This document shows, piece by piece, positions 54,763 to 64,000 of a stretch of 64,000 bases of DNA. The position numbers and the translations under genes are program-made. The notes under the pieces are model-generated. The model saw only the letters and a program-made list of their open reading frames with translations, made no database searches and was not told the origin of the DNA. Every line of letters starts with the position of its first letter. Position 1 is the stretch's first letter. Source of the DNA: Strongylocentrotus purpuratus. Its lineage: Eukaryota; Echinodermata; Echinoidea; Camarodonta; Strongylocentrotidae. The DNA lies in assembly GCF_000002235.5 (NCBI RefSeq), contig NW_022145607.1:39546029-39610028 (forward strand), written 5' to 3'.

Positions 54763-56139
54763 TCATATATTGTCTTCACCAGGGGCTGAAGAATTTTTCG
54801 TCTGTAAGACGCTTTCTAGTTCCTTCATTTTAAAACGTTCATTGACTGCTAGTTTCATGTGTCCCGTTTCCGTAAGGGGGAGAGTATTGAATTCTTTAGC
54901 AATTTCTACATCTTTTCTGCTATGGGTTTTATTTGTCCCAATAGAATTAAAATGGTGTGTGAATTCTTTAGCTTTCTCTTTATCGTCTGTTATAAACTTA
55001 TTACTAACGGCCAGAACTGGCATATTATTGGATGCTTTCGTTTGCACACCATTTAGTTTTTTTACAAAGCGCCAAATGTGTGCAAGTGGTGTGAAACGAT
55101 CTAGTTTAGCGCAATAGGTTTGCCAATAGTTTCGTTTTGCCTGTCTAATGGTCATTTGGGCTTCTGCTTTCTTTTTTCTGTATATTTTTAGGTTTTCTTC
55201 ACAGAGAAATCTTCTTAACTTGTTTTTGGCTTTATTTCTTTCCCTGATTTTGATTGAGCATTTTTTCGTCCACCAAGAGACTGGATTCTGTTTATGCTTT
55301 CTGCTTTGTGGAGCAGATTCATCAACAGCAGCTATAACACATTCCATGAATTGGTCATAGGTTAAGAGTGTGTCTAATTTGTTAAGGGAATCCGGTTTGT
55401 GGGTTTGAAAGTGTTTTTCACACACTTTTGCAAAATCGTTCCATTTCATATTTTTGAAGGATCATTTCTTATTTGGATAATAACTTGGGTCACTAGTTGA
55501 TCGTTGTTTTCTGAGATGCAAATCTATTCTAACAGGGAAGTGATCACTTCCAAATTTATCCGTTAAAACTTGCCATTCGCATTTATTTGCTAAAGATGAG
55601 GAGGCAATGGATAAATCAAGGCAAGATATTTTACCTGTGTGTGGGTCCATTCTAGTCCCAGAGCCATCATTTAGGATGACCATGTTATTTTGCATGAGAA
55701 AGTTTTCAATTAAATGCCCATTGTTATCAGTCTTTACACTACCCCATAACGTGTTATGTGAGTTAAAATCTCCTACTATTAGTAATTTCGTGGTGTCCTT
55801 TACTTGATGCAGTAATAACTTCATATCATATTCTTCTAATTTTTTACATGGGTTGTAGTAATTGATTACCGAATAGATAGAGTTATCTAAATGTACATTT
55901 ATTAGTTGTATTTCACAGTTTGTGTCCATAGATGGGTAATCATAGTTTAAGGAATCGTGAACATAGAAGGCGCATCCACCTCCTCGATGGGTCTTCCTGC
56001 TTTTAGAAAAACAGGTATAGTTGGGGATCTGTACTGCCTGGTTACCTGTGTACCATGTTTCCTGTATACATATTAGATGTATAGTTTCATTTTTTTTAGA
56101 ATTTAGATAACTTATGAGTTTTTCCCCGTGCCCAAACAT
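54763..56139 (-). pseudogene. LINE AP endonuclease and linker
   Basis: Endonuclease blocks CIQETWYTGN, HRGGGCAFYVHD, NYYNPCKK, LLIVGDFNSHNTLWG and FGSDHFPVRIDL (55462-56139) are followed in the same frame, after one in-frame TGA at 55462-55464, by the linker (MKWNDFAKVCEKHF ... SSAPGEDNI). Both stops sit where a CGA codon would fit (inference). Confidence 0.75.
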
Positions 56140-56189
56140 GCCCTGCGCATTCCATTGCAGAATGAGGAGAGCGAAACTAACGAGTTGGA

Positions 56190-57581
56190 TTAGCTTGCTT
56201 GCATTGGGTTTGGAGGCGCATTGAATTTGTCGGCGGCTGTCCTGATAATGGTTATGACATCCGCCTCTGATTGGCTAACAAAGTTGACCAAGAGCTTTAC
56301 AAAAAATGTGATTAGTTCTTCATTGGTGGCTGTTGTCAGAAAATTGTCTTTTTGTTGAGTTGATCGCGTAGCCCTTTCTTTCATCGTTTTCTTTGGAGTT
56401 GGTATTTTCGGAAGTTTTAGCTCGGTATGGTTGGATGCTTTGTTCGCTTGGTCAATGATTGGTTCGGGATTCCTATGGATTTGTGCCTGTACTAGGGTTT
56501 GGGTTCTTCTTTTGTCTATGGTAATCCTGCTATCTTGATTTGGAGTTGGGATTGTGGAAGCCTGTTCAATGTTTTGTTGATTTTCAGTGAGTTTTTTAGC
56601 TGCCTGTGCATAGGTTAATTTGTTTACAATCTTTATTCTTTGAATTTCTTTGGCTTTCTTAGCCTCTTCGCAACCTTGATAGGCGGCTGAATGTTGTCCC
56701 CCACAGTTAATGCATGTTGGTTTGTCTTTGTGTGGGCAAACATCGAAGATGTGTTCCCCCCCCCCCCCCCCCCCCGTACCTAACACACCTTTGTTTATCT
56801 CGGCATGTGGCTACCGTGTGGCCAAATCTTTGGCACCTAAAGCATCTTTTGACATAGGGAATGTACGGTTGAACCTCTATTTTTTGAAAACATAGATTGA
56901 TTTCTAATGGAAGTGACTTCAATTCGAATGAGAGAATGACACTGCGTGTTGGGGTGGCGCTTTCCTGCGTTTCCATATCAGATTCTGATTTCTTTTGACT
57001 TTTTCTTACGATCCTTTTGACTTTAATACCTTTTGGCCTTTCAATTCAATCTCGATTTCCTTCTCTGTCATTTCTGTTGGGACCCCGGATATGACCCCTC
57101 TTAATAGGTTCGGTTGGTTGTTTATTTTTTACTGGTATGTTCCCGATCAATTCGATTTCAGTGAGTCGTTTGTGTTGTTTGGCGTTAGTACATTTACCCA
57201 AAATTCCGGTTTGGGTGGGTTTTATGAATTCAGGGGGTGATCCGCAGCAGTTTTTGATAGATTTGGCGATGGTAATCAAACTGATATTTTTTAGGGATTT
57301 TTCCCTGTCGATTGGGTTGACGAAGACTTTCAGGTTTAGTATTTTAGTATCGGCTGATGGGGTGCAGAAGTCAGTAACGTCTTGATATTCATACTCAGAC
57401 CCAGAGGATGAGTTCGCCCTGAGAGATATATTCTCGACGCTAAGGCTACCCTCGCGTGTTTTGCGTTTTTTCGGGCGTCTTCTAGACGACCCTACGGTTT
57501 GGAAGTCTCCCTCATAATCTGTATAAGGAGTGTTCGATTCAGAGTCGCCCACTAGTTCGGAATACAAGACATTCGACGCCA
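56190..57581 (-). pseudogene. LINE ORF1 with zinc knuckles, frameshifted
   Basis: Starts MASNVLYSELVGD at 57579-57581. An N-terminal RNA-binding region is broken by a frameshift near 57100. Then zinc knuckles RCFRCQRFGHTVATC and CPHKDKPTCINCGGQH separated by a G-run (C-run on plus, about 56757-56776) that makes another frameshift. The remainder is Lys/Gln-rich. Gag-like nucleic-acid binding protein of the I-type element. Confidence 0.75.
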
Positions 57582-57601
57582 TTATTGGCCCGTGCCAAAT
57601 T

Positions 57602-58734
57602 TGGCGGAAAATACGAAATGAGTCGATATATCGGGGTGTTAGTTGTGCAAATCTATAATGTGAGAAGAAAGCCCAAAATATTTGCTCACCAATATACGTA
57701 TTCCAAGACGGAAAAGGGGAAGCAAAAGGGTGGATCCAGGATTTCCTCTCCCATTTGAGCAAAAAAATTTCAGAAAAACACCACAAGGTCCAAAATCAAG
57801 TTCAAAATTCAAGGAATTGGAGAGCAATCGGACAGCACGTCTTGACCGCTTGACCGCTATACTGTGGAGGGGTGATTCTAGTCTTCTTCGCAGACTTGGT
57901 TAAGTTAATTCTATTCAATATTATATATAACTTAATCAAATTGTAGTGTGTAAACAATTTCCAATAATTAAATAGTTCTTAGCAATCCTTAGGTTAGTTT
58001 AGGGCAAATACTTCAGATTTGTTGGACTGTTTGTTTAGTTGGTGGAGGGAGTTGTTGTATTTATATTTCCCTTCGCGAATTAAATAGAACCTAGACATCT
58101 AGGTTAGGTTACTTATATTTTTATTATTGAACTGGCTGTGGTTGGAATTTGTATTAATTGTGGTGGTGTTCTGGTGAATCTATAACTGGAATTGCTTTTG
58201 ATTGTTTGTTTATCTTGGTTGACTGTTTTAACTCCGTTGTAGGGGTGTTTTCCAGGGAACAGAAGATATTAGATAAATAGATAGCACATTTGTTACCGTG
58301 GGTGAGGACTTTGCTCGAGCTCTGGGAGTTTTATCCCAGGGTAGTCGTGAGTCTTGGCGGTGCGGAGGTGGGGCTTCTTCTTCTTCGCAGTTGTAGTGTT
58401 GGAATATTAGGGCATCTATTGCATTATACAGATACAATTATAGCATTTGTTATTTCTTATATATTTTAGGACAGTTTTAGAATATAAGAATAAGTATCGA
58501 CTTAGAGATTAATACTATTAGGGATTAAATTTAGTAGGACGTTGGGTTTATTACAGTCAGTGCCTGTCTCTGGTGTGTTGGTTAGGGCCCAAGGTGGGGT
58601 GTTACTCCTTCTTTTATTCATCGAACCTCTCAGGTGGGGAGCAATAGCTCATTCTTGAGTTAAGTAGGCTCCTTGTCGATATTTTATATCGGTTCGGTGA
58701 ATTGATCTAAGGGTCTTTGTAACCCTGTAAGTTG
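57602..58734. other. Noncoding region
   Basis: No supported gene. 'ggtggatccaggatttcc' (57730) resembles the internal side of hAT-type ends but no partner is seen. Confidence 0.45.
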
Positions 58735-58850
58735 GGGCTCTGATCGGATCGGAAGATCGGAGCGACACCCTCGCACCTTTGATCGGTATCGGATCGGAAG
58801 ATCGACAAAAAAAATCGGCTGATTTTTTTTTTTTTTTTTTTTTTAATGAC
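58735..58850. repeat. GATCGGATCGG-rich fragment
   Basis: Two 'gatcggatcggaagatcg' blocks (58743, 58790) and a T-run of ~20 (58826-58844). Resembles a transposon end fragment; family unclear. Confidence 0.45.
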
Positions 58851-58988
58851 GAAAATTTTCAAGTTTTTGGCTATCAAATGCTTAAAAAAATTCATGGCTG
58901 GGATTATTTTATCATTTAGAGTTGTTGTAGACCTTGTTTGTTGATATTTAGTGCCTTTTCATGACTTTGAATTTAATAATGTTGGTCT

Positions 58989-59083
58989 AAGAGCAGATGC
59001 AAAACATGCGATTGGATCTTTGATTATAATGTAGGTATGCATTATAATCCAAGATGGCGGCCCGCATGTTTTGCCTCTGCTCT
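58989..59083. mobile_element. Tiny MITE (~95 bp)
   Basis: AGAGCAGATGCAAAACATGCG (about 58990) and CGCATGTTTTGCCTCTGCTCT (to about 59082) are nearly perfect inverted repeats with ~50 bp between, which itself folds (attataatg / cattataat). Flanks carry TA. Confidence 0.65.
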
Positions 59084-59207
59084 AAATTTTGTATGTTGTG
59101 ACATGACCTGGCTGTTACAAAAGCCGGTCTTAGCGGGTTTGAGCCACTGATTGTGGCACCCGAGTTTTTTTTGAGGGGTTAGGTTCTCCCTGGGATGAGT
59201 TCTTTAA

Positions 59208-59231
59208 AATGGGGGGGGGGGGGGGGGGGGA
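59208..59231 (+). repeat. G-run of about 22
   Basis: Homopolymer in otherwise AT-rich DNA. Confidence 0.85.
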
Positions 59232-59554
59232 ATATAATAGTTTATGATATAGACTACAAGCACGAAGCAGACTACATTAGCAGACTACGAGTGTAGCAGA
59301 GCATAGCAGTCTACAATAGCCACCCTCACCACTAGAGGGAATTTAAGATTCGCACGCACACGTTCGCTGGATTTGAGAAAAAGTCATCTCCTATAGGGAT
59401 TAAACGCAAAAAGTAATGGATTAAGTGAAAATGAGGTAATAATAAAGTAAATAGGGTTGTTTATTACATTATTTGCGATTCTACGTGTTTTAATAATCAA
59501 AGGAAATGGTACAGTGAAAGGTCAAAAAAAAAAAAAAGTGAAGACAAATATTGT

Positions 59555-59626
59555 TGGAGACACCCGGACTTGAACCATGGATCTCGAGGATGGAAGTCAA
59601 GTGCGTTACCGATATACCAAAACATT
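59555..59626 (-). tRNA. tRNA-like pseudogene or SINE head
   Basis: On the minus strand 72 nt carry an A-box TGGTATATCGG, a B-box GGTTCAAGTCC and an anticodon-arm-like CTTGA-loop-TCGAG. The 3' side reads GTCCGGGTGTCTCCA. The 5' acceptor (59620-59626) does not pair with the 3' side and the anticodon loop is irregular (TCC or CCA), so it is degenerate. An oligo-T stretch ~17 nt downstream (59524-59537 on plus as A) would stop RNA polymerase III. Confidence 0.55.
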
Positions 59627-59871
59627 TCTCAAATCCTACTTTGCAAGTGAAATATGAGCATAATCCCAGCATCTGATCGAAAAATAAAAGGCACACGTGT
59701 GTTAGCTTATTCTCTCAGCTACAACATATTCGAAGCTCAGCGAAAACTAAGCTAAAACAACGGATATTTTGCTTGCGAAAGACAGGAGTGTAGAATCCAG
59801 TTTTGAGAAAAAGTCGTGTCCCGTAGAGAATACACGCAAAATGTGAAAAATTGACATGCCTCCTTTAATCG

Positions 59872-61083
59872 CAAAAATACGCCATGATGCCTTTGTCAAA
59901 ATGAAAAATTGTGGCAACTATATTTGTAGAGAATTGTCTCAGCTAGAACATATCAAAATTTGAAAGAAAATCGATCAATATGTACAGAGATACAATCAGT
60001 TTTCCAAAAATATGCTGACGTCATAATATGCAAATTGAAATTTTGAGTTTGGAGGCCATTATGATGCATTAATTGAGGGTCAAAAGAGACATGAAATCAT
60101 ATTTCCGACTCATGATCTATCTAAATATGAAAAAATATTGGGAGTTCCTATCTATTCTAAAGAGTTACAAAGAATTTTGTATAGGCATGTTTTTGCTCAT
60201 GTATTGTGGATAAAGATAACGCAGGCCCATGCGCGCCGTCAACTTTGACGGACGCTCATTGCGTTATTAAAAGATAACAAGTTATCAAAATGCTTGGAAA
60301 AATGTGCCAAATATGATGATAGAGAAAATTTGGCGATTCTATGTTGCAAAATGCTAGTACGCGCAAAAAGGGCGCGCGCATGCACGTGAGCGTGATTTTT
60401 TGTCAAATGCTCCATATGACCTGAAACGTATGCAAAAAAAATTTGGGGATGATTTAGAGCATTTTAAATTTTTGCGCATTTGCGCACGTTTATTGACCTG
60501 AAATTGACCGGACGGATATTGATCTTAATCGTGATAATTATGAATGAGAAATACTTTTCCGTTATGAAGATATGATCATAAGTTGATTTTCACAAAATGG
60601 CGCCTGGATAATGTCACGATGACTTTGAGTCTTTGAAAAGTCACGCAGTTCTAAGTTAGACTAAGATCTATCATCATTGAAAGTTTCATGACAATGGCTT
60701 TATTCAGTCTTGAGATATCCTGCGAACAAATTTGAGGAAGAATAATAAAAATTAAAAAAAGAAAAATGAAAATCTTGACGAAATCAAAAGGTGTTACGTA
60801 GACTTCGTACGTATCACCTAATAATACCAGCCTCACAGCAAGCATGCAGTGCTAGAGGTCATTACGCATTAGCATTGACTCTCTATGCTTTGCTGGAGTG
60901 GGCTAGCCTAGTCTATTCCAGATAGCCTTAAACGGCTCCCATAGGGTCTCATGGAGAGACATATAAACAACACCTAAAATGTGTCCCAAATCACACTTTC
61001 CCCGCACCCGACCAATATTGGACAGTGGCCTTGATGAATTTTGTTGGACTTTTAGACCTAGTCCTAATTACCTCCTGAATTCA
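59872..61083 (+). repeat. ~1.2-kb duplicated block, left copy
   Basis: 59872-60068 matches 61083-61197, the latter lacking ~90 bp, and 60874-61083 matches 61993-62175. Middle parts differ. No gene. Confidence 0.7.
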
Positions 61084-62175
61084 AAAATACGCCATGAAAA
61101 TCGATCAATATGTACAGAGATACAATCAATTTTCAAAAATATGCTAACGTCATAATATGCAAATTGAAATTTTGAGTTTGGAGGCCATTATAATGACGTT
61201 ATACAAATAACGCACGTCCCAGAGTGCAATAGCGGTGAATGCAGTACGCGCGAGGTTTCTTTAGATTGGTGCCGCTCTGTGCAACGAGCCGCTTGCGGCG
61301 AGTTGACAGTGCGAACCATCTGAAGAAACCGAGCGAACACTGCATTTACGTTTCGCACAACAGGGTCAAGTGCGTTATTTGTTTTATAAAATAGCGACAC
61401 AAACAGCAACAAACAAAAGTTTAGATCTTAAGTATACGAGAGTTCGATCTAGATCTAGATTCTAGAGTTATGTTGGTTCTACTAATAAAATGAGGGTCTA
61501 AGACCTTGCAGGCTTACCAAAAAGTCCACGGGATTCATTGTTTGATTAAAAATAAAATGCATAGGGTGTCTAGAGACGAGTCTACATCAGACAGCTGAAA
61601 TTCCTGGTTTCATTATAAAATCCAAAAGTCAAAACGGGTCTAAATCCAAGGCAAAAGTAAAATAAAAATTTGCTTTCTAATAATACCCCGCTCTAGCTAG
61701 CTAGAGCTAAGCTACGCGTATACGCTGCGCTGGGGATCATGGTGGAGCGTACAATATTAGCTACGCGTAGCCTATAGCCTACAGTGCACTCGAGGGAGCG
61801 TACTAGTACTACGCGTACGCGCGCGCACTGGATCTCCATGGTCACGTGCGCCGTGCAATATAACTTTTTGTTGCGCTTTTTCTGCACTCATTTCTGCAAA
61901 ATCGTGCTTGCATCAAAAATTTGTCAACGTCATGTGACGCGTATTGACCAATCACGATGCTTAAAATACTAGAGCCATTTTATAACATGAGTTATTGACT
62001 CTCTATGCTTTGCTGGAGTGGGCTAGCCTAGTCTATTCCAGATAGCCTTAAACGGCTCCCATAGGGTCTCACGGAGAGACATATAAACAACACCTAAAAT
62101 GTGTCCCAAATCACACTTTCCCGCACAATTTTGTTGGACTTTTAGACCTAGTCCTAATTACCTCCTGAATTTAAA
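61083..62175 (+). repeat. ~1.1-kb duplicated block, right copy
   Basis: Head-to-tail with the left copy; starts with the 'aaaatacgccatga' block and ends with the 'attgactctctatgctttgctgg...cctcctgaat' block. Contains the foldback at 61204-61381. Confidence 0.7.
61204..61381. repeat. ~178-bp foldback element
   Basis: CAAATAACGCAC at the left and GTGCGTTATTTG at the right. Diverged complementarity extends ~65 bp inward (AATGCAGT, GGTTTCTT, AGAT-GGT blocks). Confidence 0.6.
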
Positions 62176-62540
62176 GGTAAAGACCAGTATTGGAAACGCC
62201 CCAATTTCAAAAAATGAAATGGAAGCTCTCATTACCAATCATGTGAAAGATTATGTTTTGACTAATACATGATGATAAAAAATTTGCCCTGAAACCACCT
62301 ACTGATTCATATATTTGGTAAATTTGTTTCTCTCATGGTCTGTGAGAGATATAGGGTAGTCCCATATACATCTTTCTGTGTATAGTGCTTGTAACTTTAC
62401 GAAGAATGGGCCAAATTTCTCATCATTTTGATGATTCCAGAACCTTGCAGATGCTAGATGCTAGATGATCAACCTTTTCTGATCGATTCCACAACGTTTC
62501 TTTCACAATGCAATCGCATGACCATAACTGGTCTTTACCT
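62175..62540. mobile_element. Kolobok-like MITE, 366 bp, TTAA target
   Basis: Ends AGGTAAAGACCAGT and ACTGGTCTTTACCT are perfect 14-bp inverted repeats flanked by TTAA on both sides (62171-62174, 62541-62544). TTAA duplication fits Kolobok or piggyBac; AGG ends favour Kolobok. The left flank of the site is the end of the duplicated ~1.1-kb block. No ORF. Confidence 0.75.
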
Positions 62541-62630
62541 TTAAAAACCGGAGTTAAAAATAACGAAATAATTGCAAATTTCTTACCAAAACGATACGGC
62601 TTAACTCCCTTTTCAGTGGAGCATGTGACT

Positions 62631-62796
62631 TTACGATCCCTACACAATGGTGTTGATCTCTGACTGGCACTTTGTAATGTGCTGCTGCCGTATAAAGCGC
62701 TGAATAACACTCATACAGCGCATCATACGGAAGCAGCACAATTACGGAAGTGCCAGTCAGAGGTCAACCCCATTGTGTAGCGATCGTAAAGTTAGG
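62631..62796. repeat. ~166-bp foldback element
   Basis: ACTTTACGATC (62631) and GATCGTAAAGT (to 62796). Arms of ~75 bp, including CTGACTGGCACTT, GTGCTGCT and CAGCGC blocks, with several mismatches and an ~11-bp loop. Confidence 0.7.
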
Positions 62797-62799
62797 GTG

Positions 62800-63960
62800 T
62801 CTGAACGATTTTTCAAATTTCAATTTAGGATCGTTTATCACCATTTTTGTTTGATATTTGAATTAAAAATGTAATCAGAATGGTACATTTCAAATTTCAA
62901 GTCTCACTGATGTTCTATCAAAAGATACAGCCCCTCTGAAACGCTGCAATATTCATAGCAGTTTTCGACAAAAAAGACGTACATGCAGAGTTATGTTGTT
63001 TTACTAAGTTTAGCCAAACAGCTGTATCGTGTAATATGCAAACGTACGCAAATGCGTAACTTGCAGATTGAGCCACGTTGTTTCCGCGATGAAAGTATGG
63101 ATAGCCGTTCGCACACACTATACGAGCAGATGTTACACAATGTAACCATGGTTTGGACTGAGCGGAGCTCACGCCTCCCTTCCCTAATTTGCTGATTAAA
63201 AAAATGTGGGAAGGGTATTTTCAAACTGTTACGGCGAATGATCCCTTGGGGCTAGCGAAAAAAAAAGCACCTGGATATTATCCTTACGTCTAGCCTTACT
63301 TAAGCTGCAGGGGCGCGGCTCAGGAAAGTGGCAAATTTTGGAGATTTGGTTGATTTTGGGTGAGGGCTACCAGCGTTTGCCGCATATTGTTTAAAGTTTT
63401 GCTAACTTCATTTTGTTTAAAGTGTGGTATTTGATGTAAAATGTTATTTAAAGTGCGGGTTCATTGAAAATCTCAAATACGGCAAATAGCGTATTACTAG
63501 AAACTGTTAAGCTAACAGATGGCCATCATGCAAGTTTTAGGTCAACTACATATCGGGTGATTTATAAAAATACAAATAAAACAACCTCCATAGCATCTGG
63601 GATATGCGAGAGATTCGCAGGAAAAATAACGATGTTTTAATGCCGTCACAATATGAACCAACCCTGCGCAAGCAGACGACATCCCATAAAGAATGAACAT
63701 AATTGCAATGCTTTTATTTCTCAAATTATATTGAGTTTAGTGTATATAAATGTGATGGAATTTTACACCATTCAAAAAGGGATATGACCCCCATTCTTAT
63801 AACTAAATTCTTTTTTTTTGTAAATAAACAGGATAGGGGTTAATGAACAATCAAAGAAACCACACTTTCAAATTAAAAAACCTCCGGAATGATAGCACGG
63901 ACGTCATTTGTTCCCTCTTGAAACGCCGAACATGCCGCGGTGTATGCAGCTGAAAATACA
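62800..63960. other. Noncoding region
   Basis: No gene supported; short frames only. Might be upstream sequence of a gene starting at 63961. Confidence 0.4.
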
Positions 63961-64000
63961 ATGGCGTCTTATTTTGTTTACAAGCGACGGATTCCCTTCT
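63961..64000 (+). CDS. Possible start of a coding exon, cut by the window end
   Basis: ATG in AATACAATGGCG (A at -3, G at +4) opens a frame MASYFVYKRRIPF that reaches the window edge. Too short for a function; reported only because of the start context. Confidence 0.2.
   Translation, partial: MASYFVYKRRIPF

Larger units (their letters stand above)
52205..57600 (-). mobile_element. I-clade-like LINE with RNase H, decayed
   Basis: Minus strand: ORF1 with zinc knuckles, AP endonuclease, RT, RNase H. A C-terminal RNase H marks the I/Nimb/Loa group of LINEs. Frameshifts and stops in both ORFs. 3' end near the (TAAA)n-type tail at 52205-52250. Confidence 0.8.

Noticed and set aside
60360..60400. 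Alternating GCGCGCGCATGCACGTG as a Z-DNA or regulatory element
   Set aside because: Too short and without any other support; noted only as sequence composition.

Overview
This window is repeat-dominated genomic DNA from a eukaryote, most likely a marine invertebrate. That call rests on spliced coding exons with GT..AG borders, LINE, LTR and DNA transposons of several clades, tandem satellites, long C/G/A homopolymers, and CARF-domain exons. An echinoderm or other invertebrate deuterostome is my best guess, at low confidence. There are no bacterial operons.

Three host-type coding pieces stand out. (1) On the minus strand, two phase-compatible exons (2219-2329, then 584-810) encode part of a CARF/ALS2CR8-type domain. 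(2) On the minus strand, a first coding exon (25515-25897) of unknown function ends in a strong GTAAGT donor; a ~0.8-kb near-perfect palindrome sits about 230 nt into its intron. (3) On the plus strand, a small two-exon gene (40594-42253) encodes an SGNH/GDSL-like domain.

Layout: 1-2.8 kb CARF exons among dispersed repeats; 2.6-5.7 kb broken Ty3/gypsy pieces, a second-family LTR, and an LTR carrying a 215-bp CACTA-type MITE; 6.25-8.17 kb two minisatellites; 8.2-16.8 kb a nearly complete but decayed minus-strand gypsy element (gag, protease, RT, RNase H, integrase, repetitive tail); 17.6-23.4 kb a duplicated ~1.5-kb noncoding repeat, one copy holding two related hAT-like insertions with 6-bp target duplications; 23.5-25.5 kb hAT-related minisatellite and the palindrome; 26.6-38.2 kb a higher-order array in which a ~215-bp satellite carries a hAT-like element (8-bp duplication GGCGATTC), itself built of minisatellites, and the whole composite is duplicated, the second copy being split by a CR1/L2-like LINE; 38.2-46 kb a LINE remnant and the SGNH gene between ~430-bp direct repeats, plus a palindrome inside a tandem repeat; 46.2-50.7 kb a LINE with both reading frames open; 51.4-52.2 kb a direct repeat; 52.2-57.6 kb a decayed I-clade-like LINE with RNase H; 58.7-64 kb small MITEs, foldbacks, a tRNA-like sequence and a duplicated ~1.1-kb block.

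The window is best read as a nested transposon and satellite landscape with a few host exons embedded in it. The most promising items are the intronic palindrome, the hAT-satellite composite, the intact LINE and the SGNH gene. Boundaries of repeats are by eye and approximate unless a target duplication is named.
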